Below are positions 46,318-59,079 of a stretch of 64,000 nucleotides of DNA, one piece after another. This DNA is from Lojkania enalia (lineage: Eukaryota; Ascomycota; Dothideomycetes; Pleosporales), in assembly GCA_010094045.1 (NCBI GenBank), contig ML986637.1, positions 62,001 through 126,000 of the forward strand, in the 5' to 3' direction. Position 1 is the first letter of the stretch. Each line of letters starts with the position of its first letter. Position numbers and translations under genes: made by a program. The notes beneath the pieces are model-generated. The model was not told the DNA's origin, made no database searches, and worked only from the letters and a program-made list of their open reading frames with translations.

Positions 46318-46887
46318 GCAGCGGACAGGAGAAGTCCAGTATCGCTCTCGACGCTGCTTCAGACGCGGAATGTCGGAATAGGCCGTCGATGTCGTCCAGA
46401 AACTTTTTTGTCGGGGGTTGGAGTCCGATCCATGTCCGTCGATCGGGTTACATAATCTATCCACCTATCATGACGGACTTGCGCCGTTCCAGAACAGCTG
46501 GAAGAGATACGACCCCTGACATTCACCAGACGCACGCTGAACGAGGTCGCTAGCAAAGTCCGCTCGCGTGTACTCTTCCCTGCTGCAGTCGCTTCTAGCC
46601 CTGCTATCGTGCGAACGTAGAAGCAACGTATGGGCTCGAGAGCGTAAGCACATTGGCGGGCAATTCCAAGGTACCTGCATCCAGCCGAACTTCACCCATA
46701 CCTATCGCCCACCTATCACCCACCTGTCAAGCTCCGCAAGAATTGCCTGATTGCAGCCATTCTGCCTTGGCTCCCTCAATCTGGGTCGCCAAATTATTGG
46801 CAATTTACCTCTGCGAGTGTCTGAAACGCTTTCAATCTGTTCCTGTGCCTGCAACTGTATGCCACCTTTTGGCCCCTACGTGTCGCA
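46318..46887. promoter_or_regulatory. Divergent promoter, Obg GTPase / short-chain dehydrogenase
   Basis: 570 nt between two outward-facing start codons. Contains repeated CACCTATC/CCACCTATC words near 46702-46727. No other feature. Confidence 0.45.
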
Positions 46888-47971
46888 ATGATCCGATCTC
46901 TGGTCCTCGCAACAGTGTACGGTATTCTACTGTGGGTCGCATCATTTTCCTCTCCATCCCCGATTCTTGTTCTCCTTTCAGAAGACCAGTTAGCCCGCCT
47001 TGTTGCGCCGTTGAGATGGCTCTTGGCGCTTGCCCTTGTCCGAGAGATCAACGCCGGGCTTAGCTGCTGGGCTGAGAACAAATGGCTGTGGACAAATGAT
47101 AAGAACGCCTGGGATTGGAAAAGCGAGGTGGCCGTCGTGACTGGTGGCTCAAACGGTATAGGCGCCATGGTGGTCAAGAAACTCGCCTCTCATGGAATCA
47201 AAGTCGCTGTTCTCGATGTGCAGCCCCTGTCAAAGGAACTGCAGAATGGTAATAACCCCGACCTGAAGGATGCATTTGTCGCGTGGCTACGGACTAATGT
47301 GCATTGCAGATGAAGGTAATCTGATCAAATTGTACAAATGTGACATCACATGTTGGCGTGCAGTCCACGCGGCCGGAAACGCCATTCGCTCAGATCATGG
47401 TAGCCCTTCCATATTGATCAACAACGCTGGAATAGGGAATGCAAACACCATCCTGGAAGTGACTCCGGAACGCCTCCGGACCATATTCGACGTCAATCTC
47501 ATTAGTCACTGGAACACGGTACAGGAGTTCTTACCCGACATGATATCGAAGAACAAGGGTCATATCATGTCCACAGCAAGCCTTGCCGCCTTTTTTGGCC
47601 TAGCAGGCATGGTAGATTATTCCTGCACTAAAGCTGGACTTATAGCATTCCACGAGGGACTTAGTCAAGAACTCAAGCATCGGTACAATGCTCCTAAGAT
47701 CAAGACCAGTATTGTCTACCCCAACTGGACCAAAACGAGGCTCATTACAGCTATTGAAAAGAATATAAGTACCACAAAAGCACCTTTAGTAGATCCTACG
47801 GAAGTCGCTACCACCGTAGTCAATCATATACTTCGTGCAAAGAGCGGTCAATTGATTCTGGGCCCGCAGATCGTAGCTTCCATGCGCGCGCTCCCCACAT
47901 GGCTTCAGGAGTTGGTCCGTGACAAGCTGGCCCAGGTGGTCGATGTGAATGCTACGAGTGCTGTGGCGTAG
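46888..47971 (+). CDS. Short-chain dehydrogenase/reductase, membrane-anchored (SDR16C-like)
   Basis: Exons 46888-47248 and 47310-47971; 340 aa. NAD(P)-dependent oxidoreductase of the retinol-dehydrogenase-like (17-beta-HSD11/RDH10) group. The N-terminus has hydrophobic stretches (LVLATVYGILLWVASF and PLRWLLALALV) that should anchor it to ER or lipid droplets. Rossmann motif VVTGGSNGIG (T85-G92), then NNAGIGN; STASLAAFFGLAGMVDYSCTKAGL carries the catalytic Ser, Tyr and Lys (YxxxK). The substrate is probably a hydrophobic alcohol or ketone (lipid or sterol), by family. The 61-nt intron has GTAATA donor and ATTGCAG acceptor. Confidence 0.9.
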
Positions 47972-48820
47972 CAAGGGTAAGGCGAGCGGCAGAGGGTACC
48001 GTGAAACAACGATTCCACGGAAGCCTAAGAGGAATCATAGAACACAGAGAACAGATGTTCGAAGCCCAGAGGTGGCCTAAAGATCTTTGAGCGTACTTGG
48101 CTTTTCCTTTGCTCTAGGCTAGTTCCTTTCGGGTGAAGAATACCTGTCGGCAGAGCTACAGCCCGTTCAGAGTGTGGATTCAATTACGGTGTTTATGAAG
48201 AACGGCGCTGAGTGGCGTTCGAGGCTGTAACTCAACGGCGAGGCTACCGGGCAGCCCCGGGTTGATTGTCTTTACGAAGCAATAAGTGTGGTCACGGCGT
48301 TTCAAGATACGCCATTCACGATCGAGATGGCTAGACGCAGTAGAGTTCCAAATTCGAGCTGTACAAAGAAGCTGGCGACCAGAATCGGAGCTCGAATTAG
48401 CCAGCGCAAAAGAAGGTAAATGCCAAGCTTCTGACGTACAGCTCAGCCTGTCTTGCTCATCTGTCTTCTTTCCGCCTCGGGTTCGTTGGAATCGAGCTCG
48501 TTATGCATTTTGGGCGTGCTTCTATTGTTAGCTGACGTGGGAGGTATTCTCGGAGAGGCGTTGGTTGGTGGGTGCGTGCTAAGCCCCAACACCGAATACT
48601 ACGACCCCTGCGAAATGTCCGTGCCTGCAGGGAAGCCCATCTCTAAACGGGCCTGGTGCGAAGGATGTACACTTGCAGGCACCATAATACACTATCGGCC
48701 TTCGTACGCCATGGGGCTACATGAAGAGGACGTAATATCTTTCCTCTCGTTTCAAGGTCTCTCCTACTATCTGGTCGTTGTGCTGCCCAATTTTTTTGTC
48801 CCTCATTTTTCGACAATGCA
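47972..48820. other. Intergenic: SDR 3' region and promoter of surface protein gene
   Basis: 849 nt. The open stretch 48453-48869 overlaps the next gene's first exon in another frame and looks like leader sequence rather than a gene. Confidence 0.5.
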
Positions 48821-51800
48821 ATGTGGTTCAAGGGTCTTTTGTTTTTCTTCTACACAGGATTGCTCGTAGCCCCATTTATTGCTGCGTACAGCGGCCAAGG
48901 TATGTTTTCAAATTACGAGGTCCAATATTTCTTGCAAATGGTGGTACGCGCTGACCCCGAACCATGGTAGATGAAAGGGCTTTTCACAAGCAAGCACAGT
49001 TGCCTTATACAAATCAAACCAGGATCTACAAGATATCGACGGTAGTCGTCGAGCAGCCTGAGGCGACAGGATCTCCAGAGAGGACTCAAGGGACGAAAAA
49101 TGGCCATTTGAAGCCTGCAGAGAGCTCCGTTATCCTTGTTACATCGGATGCCGAAGTCGCTTCAGCATCAGAGCAATATGTGCAGGAGACGTCTACAGTT
49201 GTAAGAGATGGGCCAAGAACCACCGCGGCGGAATCAAACATTGCCTCAGAATCAGAAACAACTTCGGCCCGAGCCAAGGACCCCGAGCAGAGCAGTATTG
49301 TTTTGCGTTCTACTGGTATTAATTCTGAGGCTGAGTTGCGTACTACATCGACTCAATCTCAAGAAAAGATACCTGAAGTGACGTCGTCCACGTCGTCGAG
49401 GGACCCTGTTTCGACTACTGTGTCCCGTTCATCCTTCTCTCGGAGAACATCCAGCTCACTTCAGTCACTCATTCAAGCGTCAAGTACCGCTGTATCATCT
49501 TATGTGGAATCAACTTCAGAACAGCTGGCATCCCTAACCGCCACGATTTCCGAGTCTACGCTGTCATTTTTGCCCCCTCTAAGGAACAGTACATCTTCCC
49601 TGTCAACAACACATTCATTTTATACCGAGACTCTAACCTCGATCCTGGCAAGTAGTACAACTGCTATTCACGTGGACTCATCAAAGGTCCTGTCGCAGTC
49701 GGAAAACGCCGATGATCAGCCAACGCCTATTACAGCTTCCTCGATCATGGAGTCTTCTGCAGAGTCTGTCAGCAGTGAAGCGGCGTTGTCTCCATCTCCA
49801 ACTGCCTCGGCCGAGGTAGAAAGTTTAACCTCAATTCTAGAGCAAAGTTCAAGTTCTATAGTCAATGAGCCCGGGGTAGAGCCCACTTCAGCTATCTCAC
49901 CTACGTCTAAGTCTACAGTAGAGTCCCCAGCAACTATTACGGGATCTCCATCGACGACTATAGAGCAAGTGCCTCTTCCCTCATCTACTTCTAATGGCAA
50001 TGCGGAAGAGCCTTCGCAAAGTTCAAATAGTCCCTCTCCAACGGAAACCCAGCCAGAAACTGATGCGACCGAATATTCTACTTCCATACCTGGTGCCTTC
50101 ATTCCATCTGTGGTCCAGTCTATACTCTCGTCAATTCAGTCTAATGTCAATTCTATTATTGATGTGCCCGAACCCTCCACCACCGATATCGATAGTTCTA
50201 CTGGAACTATTACGTCCATCCCAACATCGGAAACACTTTCTACGGGGATCGAATTGCCTCTAGTGACGACGTCTCCTTCCGTCCCAAATAACACTGAAGT
50301 AGAATTACCAGATCAGCTGTCTTCTATATTTTCTGAAATCGGAGACACCGTCACTAGTATTGGAAACGACCTTTCGGCAGTGCTCTCTGACCTCTTCTCC
50401 ACCCAAACCGAGCCGCTAGGGCCACCCATTCCAACCCCAACCTCAGAAGTCAATTCAGCACTCAGCTCCCTCACTAGCGACTTACCTCTTCCAACTCTAC
50501 CCCCACTTCCCCAGTCAAGCGGACTTACGCTAAGTGATGATATTCCCGCTCCCACTTCCGTGCCAAATTCTTCCGAGACGGACATGTCTTTTACCCAGCC
50601 ATCAGAGACAGATGTAATACCTAATCCTACGGCTCTTCCTGGTAATTCAACATCGACTTCGGGCATCGCTCAGGCCACGTCTTCTTTGGGTGATACAACC
50701 AACTCGCCAACCACATCTACATCGGATAGAGCCACTAAAGTTTTGCCAACCACATCAATCCCTTCAGCATCAAACGGAGCTTCCGAGGTTCTGCCGGCCT
50801 CTTCTTCCGATGCATCAAACTTGTCGACAAGTCAGAGCAAACAAATACCGTCGAGCGAGACACGTTCAAACATCAACACGACACCAGAAACTGAATTGTC
50901 TTCAGCAACAGGAACGACAGACGGGATCGCGCCAACCTTCACTGGAGGAATATCACGTTCTAGCAATGGATCTGCTATCACAACCGTCAGTGAAAGCATT
51001 ACTTTGACAATTCGTCCGACTGGAACTGGGGTTGATTCTAAAACAAGCCCGGTCAGTCCCTCTGGGAGTCTTGAGACGTCTGGAACGGAATCGAATAGGA
51101 CGTCATTAGCAACTAATTCCAGGGCGACAGGCTCGGATTCCAATACAAGTGCCACTACTCCCCGCTCTGCATCTAGGACAAATACGACTGCGCTCGCGTC
51201 GGAAACCTCTTCTGTGCTTTCAGATTCGAAGATAGTTTCTTCAGCGTACACCGGTTTCACTACCACTATGCCAACTAGTTTCGTGCAGAGCACTACTGTA
51301 CAGACCGCGCCTTCATCCACAACGGGCGTCGGTGCTGGTGGCCCTGTGGAGGAAGCAAAACCTGCCCCATTGACCAAGTCACAGACAGCCGGTATTGCCA
51401 TTGGAGGCACAACTTGTTTGCTTATCGCTCTGATAGCTGCATTGATTATCGTCCGTCGCTATCATGCAAATGCGCCTAAACGCAACAGCGGAGCAAGTGT
51501 CTATCCTGAAGTCGCCTACCTTTACGATCCTCCGGTTGGCGGTAGTGGTGGTGATGCTGAATCTGGCGGTAGCCCTCCTCTCATGTCAGGTGGAGCAGCA
51601 GGCTATGGCAATGTACCAAATAACTCGCCACGCATAAGTCAGGTCTCATTAAATCCGTATCGCGACGCTGTGGTTCCATCACCAGCACCCTCACCCCGTC
51701 TAAGTGGCTATGGAGGGCCCGTCGGTGATGCAAGAGGCGACTACGCAACACTGACCGTAAACCCATATGCTTACAACCCAGCGGCGGCCGACTATCCAGC

Positions 51801-52575
51801 ACTCTCTCCCTATAGAGACACAGTGCCTGATCTCCCACCTGTCCTTCCACCAGTCTCGGAAAGAGCAAGTGACCCCTTCGAGCATGACCTCCTCCTGACA
51901 ATGGACATCCGAAGCGAGACACCCGATTCTATTACGTTCCTCGCAGCACCGCCGCCAAGTGTTCGCGACCACAGCCCAAGCCCGGACAACGGATCAAGGA
52001 CATCTCTCCTCACAGCCTCAAATGCAACACACGGCCACTACACACCAGAGGGGCGCTTCTCGCCTGAACAACCTTCCCTCACAGCCAGCGGTTCCTCGAA
52101 AAATCAGTCGAATCTAGGCCCCATATCACCGCTCACTCCACCACCGAGAACAATGTCCCCACCACCCATCCACAAAGGCTGGGACGAAATAAAATTTGAC
52201 ATCGCAAACTCGTCCTCCACTGAATCGCTCATACCCGCGCCCTTAACCCCTTACTCTCTCCCCGCCAAAAACAAAAGCCAATCCTCTCTCCAGGGTCTCG
52301 GTATTCAGCGGCGTCAACGCTCGCGCGGCGGCGCGAGACAGATGCCCCTCTCCGGCATCGGCCTCCCGCTTACCGTGAAGAAGAAGCCCAGTAAAAGCAG
52401 CGTGGGCATCAGCCCCGCCAAAAAACAAGACGACGTCGTCTTCGACGTGCCGTCCATGTACGGCTCCCCTGGCCCTACGATCCACGATTTCTACAGCGCA
52501 GATCCGAATGTACAAAAGAAGAGGGATGAAACGCGGTTCGCAGACGCCTCGCTCATAGGGCGGAGATTGTTCTAG
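48821..52575 (+). CDS. Mucin-like single-pass cell-surface protein (possible cell-wall sensor)
   Basis: Exons 48821-48899 and 48971-52575; 1227 aa. The first exon supplies a clean signal peptide: basic K4, hydrophobic GLLFFFYTGLLVAPFIA, then AYSG. Residues about 60-820 are about half Ser and Thr with scattered Pro, a heavily O-mannosylated, rod-like ectodomain with no cysteine-rich WSC domain. About 832-858 is a transmembrane helix (IAIGGTTCLLIALIAALIIV followed by RRYH). The 370-residue cytosolic tail is Pro/Ser-rich, with PYRD and NPY-type short motifs and a basic patch (RRQRSRGGARQ). Layout resembles Mid2/Wsc-type sensors without the sensor head. No homologue can be named. Omitting the first exon would leave a protein without a signal peptide. 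Confidence 0.82.
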
Positions 52576-53451
52576 GATAGAATTCCTAGTTTCCAGATGA
52601 TACTTTTTATACGCATCGCGATATTGTGCGTGACGAGCGATGAAGAAGATATGAAATAAACGGCCAACCGAAAAAAAAAATATGTATATATAGGCTCTTG
52701 CTTATTCCCGTTTTACCCTTTCCTTTTCCTTCCTACAACGACGTTCTAGACATTTGCTTCATTGAACGCTTTTCCTTTTCTTCTCAGTGGCATTTCCCGT
52801 CCTTTCTTTTTTATCTGTCTAGCATCAGGCTGGAGTTTTTCTTACGTATACCCATTTTTTTGGTTGTATGATTATTGCATTGTCGATCCCTAGTATAAAG
52901 GGATGCGGAGTAGGAGGCTGTACTGTGTATTACTAGGTGTGTACGTACGTATTGTATAATACTGTTAAAAAGCTACTTTGCTATTTCTTCTTTCGTATGA
53001 TTATGGCGTGTTGTGCAGCACCGTCAGCGCGTTTCACATCAGGTTTCGTAAATTCTATTGGAATTTTCTGATTTAGACGGAGATAGTCTTGCCAACCAAA
53101 ACCCAATCGACAATGGCATGCAATACTTTCGCTGCTTTGCGGTGAAACAGACACTACAATCAATGACGCATACCTAATCCCTCGTAGCGTAAATATATAA
53201 ACTTTATACACTATACACTCTCCCCAAAGACATCTATCTCTCGAAGGGTGATCTACTAACGCACCTAAAACCCTAAGACCCCTAACTCCACCGATGCAGT
53301 AAATAACCAATACAGGGGGTGAGAGGCGCGAAAGCAGAGCCGTCATAACGTCATCTCACCTGTAAAACGCCCATTCAGGAATCCAACAATCCCAGTGCGG
53401 CACACAATCCTAACAATACTCAAGACCAGCGCTCAAAAAATTGCTGCTCGC
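52576..53451. other. Convergent intergenic region
   Basis: 3' UTRs of the surface protein and kinesin genes; T-rich with TATATATA and A-run near 52671-52690. No coding feature. Confidence 0.5.
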
Positions 53452-56400
53452 TCACCGCTGATTGAAGAACCAACTACTTCTTTTCCCACCTCCGGAACCT
53501 GGGTTCCCGCTCTCCTGCGCCTGCAAATTACTTAGCACGGGTAGGACAGGACCATCTTGCACCGGCCCACCACCTCCCCTCAGCGGCTTCGCAATCCTGC
53601 TACCCACCGCACCGCCAAAAGCGAAGCTCGCGCCCGATGTCGGCGAACCAAGGCCCTTCGTCGATCCTTGCTTCGCAGCTTCAAGTCGGTCTTTGACGGC
53701 CTGGAGTTGTGCTTCGAACCTACAGAGGGAACATTTGTCAACGATTGTCCAGTCTTCAAGTTCAGAGAAGGGAAAATAGGAGAAGAGAGATGAGCATCCA
53801 AGAGTATGATTTGGACACATGTCGTCGACGGCCTCCTTCAATGGAGAGTAGAGATCCGGAAGTGTTACAAGCCATGACGTGTTTTGACGTCCGATTCGAT
53901 TAAGAAGATAATGAAATTCTTCCACGTACCGGTGATTCGCGGCAGTAAGCTTCTCCTGTGAATCTTGAAGGAGCGCTTCGAGAGACTGAATGCGCTCGTT
54001 ACGCGCAATCAATTTCCGTTCTGCGATGGCCACCTCTTTCTTGAGTGACGAGTTCTGCTCAACCAATTGGCGTTGCACGACGGTAAGTTGCTCAAGATTG
54101 CGTTCAAGGAACATCATCTTCTTCTGCTGTGCGCGATTGTTGGACGTCCGAAGTACGTTGTTGTACTGTTCGCGTGTCTCATCCAACGAGATCTCAAGCT
54201 CGACAACCTATTTATCCAAAAGGTAAGTATGGTATTTTAATGCTATAGGTATTAGGAATGGGACTTACCCTTTCACACCTGTTTTGCAAGTCACGCATTA
54301 GGCTCTTTTTCATGTTGTCGAACTCGGCAATTTGCTGCTGGACCGTCTTGCCGTTAATACCGTTCGCTACGCCGTTCGCGATAGCGCCGCTCTTGATTCT
54401 TTGCTGCAGGCTCTCAACCTCCACTTTGAGCTTCTGATTTTCCTCCACCTTCCGGTTAAGGTCCTGCTTAAGTTCCTCCATCAGTTCTAGGCCGCCTTCT
54501 TGCCGAGCAGTATAGGCGTCCGCGAGTCGTGACTTTAGCTCTTCGGTATCATCTTCGGATAGGTTGCTTTCGAGCAATTCCTCGTAAGACTTTTGCAGAT
54601 TTTCAACACGGGCCTCAAGAGCCTCACGCCGACGCGCGTGGATAGAGTCTTCCTCACTTCGAGCTGTTAAAGATAGCTCTGCCTGTCTTACAATGCCCTG
54701 TGTTTCTACGAGCCTCTGTCGGAGATCCTGAAGCTCGTCGGGTGCAATAGCCTCGCCTGACGAACTCATTTCGTGGAGTGTATCGATCTGCTCAATCATT
54801 TTGCGGATGCTGCGTTCGTTTTCACTGAAGACTTCACCACCCAGGTCAAAGCCAGCCATCATCTGTGCCATTCGCTCTGCTTTCTTCTTCTCCTTCTCAT
54901 CTAACAGAGCACTAGCCTCTTTCGCGTTCATACGGGCATCCAGAAGTTGTTGCTTAACTTCATCAAGCTCAGCTGTAAGCTCAGCGTTTGCCTCCTTAAA
55001 GCCGTCAAGTGTGATAAGCGCCTCCTTGCCCTCGAAATTTATCTTCTCGACTTGCATTTTAAGCTCGTTGATCTCAGTGGTCATCCGTTCATTATCCTTG
55101 TTGGACTTCGCGTCGCGTTCCTTAAGATATTGAAGTTCCTCCTTTGCAGTCTTGAGCTGATCTTCCACCTTGGCTAGCTGTGATTCTTTTTCCGCAACTT
55201 GATCTTGAAGCTCATTTTCTCGCCTCAAGAACTCGTCCTTCTCATCTTTGTCTAAGGGAATACTCGGTGTAGACGATCGATCTATTTCTAGTCTTGAATC
55301 CGGCCGTGAAGGTGTATCTACCCCTCTTGCTACACCCATTTTTGATGGAGTTTCAGCCCTTGAAGGCGTTGAAGGTGGTTTCTTAGCGGCACCTGAAGAC
55401 GAATCTAACGCGGGCGTCCAATTCTCCTTTGGCACCGTTTCTCCCGCACGCCAAAGAGCAACTTCGCCTTCGAGGGAACCAATATAAGTCTCGAACGTGG
55501 TGACCTGTCCTTGTGCTTTCTTAAGCAACGCCTTTAGCTCTGCCGGGCTGAGCTCCGCATTGACCTTCGCCTTATTCTTGATCGTCTTTGCACGCATACC
55601 AAATCGTAGTGTACTTATTGTTTCGGCATCGTTATAGCTGCTAGGCGAGCAATTGATAATGAGGGTCGTCCGGGAGTTGCCCCCGAGCGATTCTTGCAGG
55701 ATACGGGTGAGTTTTGAGTCTCGGTAGGGTATGTGTGTAGATTTGCCGTCTGTAAGTGAGTTTATCACCATACCCAGAGCACTCAAACTTTTATTGATCT
55801 TTTTGGCTTCCTCGAGGGTCTGCCCACTGGCTCCAGTCTTTCCAACCTTCTCAGATCCTGCCAAATCGACCAAGAAAAGTTGTCCACTCTTCATGGATCC
55901 TGTCTCGAGGTTTTTCTGTGTGATAGTAATGACGAAGATTGAGTGTGACCGTGAAGATTCTTGGTTCATGTTTGTGGCTGCAACCGCTCTCGCCGTTCCT
56001 CCTCTTCTCATGACCTCATAGACCTCCATTACGCTTGAGACATAGACTTCTAACAATCCCTTTACATACACTCCTCTATTTTTCTCTTCGTGTACGGGTA
56101 GGTTGTCATTCACGGGGTTCAGCAGATCTCGGATACGCTCCATGTAAATTTCCATATAGCTGACCCGTACAGTGTACTCGATATTGCTCGGAGAAGCAAG
56201 CATGCTGGCGAAAATCTGCTCCACAATACGCGGAATGATGCCTTTGCCCTCATCATCATCGATATCGCTGCCCATCATGGTATATGACTTTCCAGCACCC
56301 GTCTGACCATAGGCAAAGACAGTGCCATTATATCCGTTGAGTATGTCATCCACGGTGGAGCGAATAGAGAAGTCGAAAACGTCGGTTTGGCGGGAAGACA

Positions 56401-56771
56401 TGTCGAACACGCGGTCGAATGTGAAGGCCCCGGAGGCCTCTTTCGACTGTAGCACCCCATGGTGATTAGCAGCCTCGTACACTCCTCTGATTGTCTAGGA
56501 AAGTGCTCTGGCGTACCTGGATCGAACATGTGTCTTCCGACGTGAAGTCAACAATCGGTTCTCCTCCGCTGGCGATTTCGACCTTGTTTTGCGGGCGGAA
56601 CCGCGCCACCACTACACCGTAATCCCATCAGTAACTAAGTAATAATCTTCTATATCACTCTCCAGCAGTCTAGCGCACCTTTTATAGTATTTGAGCTCCT
56701 GCAGGTAATAGACTGGTTAGTTACGCGCTTCGAACACGGCGTGTTCCTTGCGGGGGGACCACTTACGACAT
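53452..56771 (-). CDS. Conventional kinesin heavy chain (kinesin-1)
   Basis: Exons 56771-56767 (5 nt), 56698-56679 (20 nt), 56611-56518, 56446-54269, 54207-53930, 53719-53452; about 948 aa. Plus-end microtubule motor for vesicle transport. Motor motifs: IKVVARFRPQNKVE, GQTGAGKSYT (P-loop), NQESSRSHS (switch I), DLAGSE (switch II), HIPYRDSKLTRILQESLGG. Then neck, long coiled-coil stalk, and a Gly/Ser tail with SRIAKPLRGGG (IAK-like autoinhibitory motif). The first three exons splice in frame to give MSSSNTIKVVARF. The junction between exons 3 and 4 does not: exon 3 ends two bases into a codon (TCG-ATC-AG) while exon 4 needs a whole-codon start at TCGAAAGAG. This is either a one-base error or deletion, or a non-canonical splice. 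Intron 53929-53720 (210 nt) has no in-frame stop. Confidence 0.9.
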
Positions 56772-57751
56772 GTTGTCTGCAGTCTATTTTGTCTAGGCCT
56801 AGCGGCCCTCACTACAGATTCCTCTCTCGCGCTTTTGGGGTGGCGTGTCGGGCGCGTTGCTACAATGTTCTATCGTAGAAACCTCGAGTTACTACAGCTT
56901 GAAGTTTGGCGCGTCCGAGATTAGGGCCCCGCCGCCATTAGGGGAAAGCGCCAAGCCCCTGTCGGTCTGGCGGTTCTTCCGTGCTATGCATCAAAACCAG
57001 CTGTACGAATACTATTATGTGCATATTACGTGTCTTCTTCTCGATTCACAATGTCGTGAACATTTCTGCAGATTTTAGCCACATTTAAACCTATTAACAC
57101 ATTCAATTTATAACCAAAAACAATGAGCAGTGAAGTAGATTTATAGAATACTATCTAGGCCTTTCGGTTGGGTTGTAAATAGACGATGCTAAGACATAAT
57201 CATTATCTTTCCACATGGTTGTCACTTTTTCAACCATTATTTAGGTGATAAGGCTATTACATGCATAGTACTTGATGAACCCGCAGATGAAGTGGACGCT
57301 ATTTTGTCTAGTGAGATCTGGAGGTGATTTAGGGAGCTGGTCAACGTCTGCGGCAGACTTGCTCTCCAAAAATCGGCTACTTTTTTTAATGTATCTATAC
57401 GCTGCTGCCGCACAGTTTGAATACATCACCCTGTCATGTGGCTGTAAATATCTAGATGACGCACAAAAACATATTGAAAATCGCAGAGGTTGGACAGAAT
57501 GTAGGAAATCTCTAGCTGACAAACTGAATTACCGCCATTCGTTCATTCGTACGTTATGTATCAAACAGAGTGCCGCCCGAACGCCTCGCTGTGAGGGACC
57601 CCGGAGACCCTCGTGCAATGTGAAAGAGAAAACTGGTATAACTAATACCCGGTATGCCTGATGAACTCCTAGAATATAGATTGTGTTGTGCAGGGCACAG
57701 GAACATCTCCGAGCTCGTCATCCACCGTACGCTAACTATTCTCCATCCTGC
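56772..57751. other. Intergenic: kinesin promoter and RAD6 3' region
   Basis: About 1 kb. An ORF at 57272-57661 has no domain, atypical composition, and lies where the RAD6 3' UTR is expected. No repeat or RNA gene found. Confidence 0.5.
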
Positions 57752-58421
57752 TTAGTCGTCCCAGCTCTTTTCAACGGTCTCCCGGACCCTCTTTGTATAC
57801 TCCCGGCGGTTGTCCTTGTATAGATTTGATGCTTCGACGTTGGCGGGTGATGATGTGTTAGGGTCGTTGAGCAAACTGTCGACGGTTAGCAACTCCTGCT
57901 CCGCAAGTGAAGTATTGATGGCGTACGGACCTTTGAATGCTGGTTAGGATGGCCGCGACATCGTACGTCGGACTCCATCGGTTCTGCAAGATGTCTAGAC
58001 AGAGCTCGCCGGTCCCGTAGACGTTAGGGTGGAACATTTGGCTAATGAACTTAACGCCAGGGGGCTTGTTCGGATATGCCTCCTCAAAGTGCATCACCAG
58101 GCGGAAGGTCCCATCTTCGAATGGCGTATCAGCTGGCCCAATAATGACGGCGTTCCTGTTGTTGTGTAAGCCCAGAAACGCAAAAAGACGGCTGTCGCGT
58201 GCTAGTAGCCCTACCAAGTCATGACATTATCGGCGATGGGCGATGCGGAGACACCAGCGGGGGGATCTGTTTGCATTCGCTGCAAGATATACAAGTCAGC
58301 TGCATCCTCTAAAATGTGACCACGGTTCATAGAATGTTGTAAAGAGTAGCGGCAGACCGCCGCCCCTCGAGTGACGTACCTTGAAATCTCGCATCAAACG
58401 ACGACGAGCGGGGGTAGACAT
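57752..58421 (-). CDS. RAD6: Ubiquitin-conjugating enzyme E2 Rad6/Ubc2
   Basis: Exons 58421-58380, 58279-58215, 58155-57931, 57875-57752; 151 aa, the usual length in filamentous fungi without the long yeast acidic tail. E2 enzyme that works with Rad18 (PCNA), Bre1 (histone H2B) and Ubr1 (N-degron). The fold is complete: [43 protein letters not shown], the [16 protein letters not shown] block with the HPN motif and catalytic cysteine 88, [18 protein letters not shown], and the short acidic end KSWDD. One donor is GTCCGT. Closely packed introns of 51-100 nt. Confident identification. Confidence 0.96.
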
Positions 58422-59079
58422 TGTGTTCGGCTTGGACTATCGAAGGTTCGTGGATGAGGATTTAGAAGGTATGGGTAGGTTGTAGAGACAAAGTTGCGTA
58501 TTGTCAATGTCAAACACTCTGACGGTGGAGCCGGTCCTGGAACCAGTGCCAGAGCTTTCCTTTAATCGGCTGCATTTGCCCGCGTCATGCAGAGTCACGT
58601 GATCGCATACGGAAGTTCCGTGAAAGATCCAATCACCCATTTCATGCTATAAATTTCCGCTTCATTAATACTATTATTATAGTAGTACGGCATTGATTGT
58701 CCAAATTTCCGCTCCCCGGGCACCAACCATCCATTTTAGTTTTCTCCCGTACTTAGTAAATGCTTCACAACTAGAATATTGCACCGAATGATTTTACAGA
58801 GTTTCTAGACTAGCTACCCCTATATAAACTCATACATGCATGCCGATGCCTGTGAAGAAGAAATAGAATCTACCGTGAAGACAAAGATGTATTTATCGCC
58901 CTTGTGCACGCCCCATAGTTGCTCGCTTCAACGCTGGAAAAGAGTCGAAGACTCAGGAGAATGCTGGCTACCAAATGCATGCATGATCAAGAAAAGCGAC
59001 TAGTTACAATAGGGGCTCTAGTGACGCGCAGAAGGGTTAAAGAAAGTTCCGTCTACGCGTGGGTTTGTTCCCGGAGTAT
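58422..59079. other. Intergenic region
   Basis: RAD6 promoter and choline sulfatase 3' region. No supported feature. Confidence 0.5.

Noticed and set aside
48453..48869. 138-codon plus-strand ORF before the surface protein gene
   Set aside because: Overlaps the signal-peptide exon in another frame; no recognisable domain.
56482..56520. 30-nt intron at the kinesin exon 3-4 junction
   Set aside because: It closes the frame but is shorter than any other intron in the window and would add 14 non-conserved residues to the motor domain.
57272..57661. 129-codon plus-strand ORF
   Set aside because: No domain, unusual composition, and lies in the expected RAD6 3' UTR.
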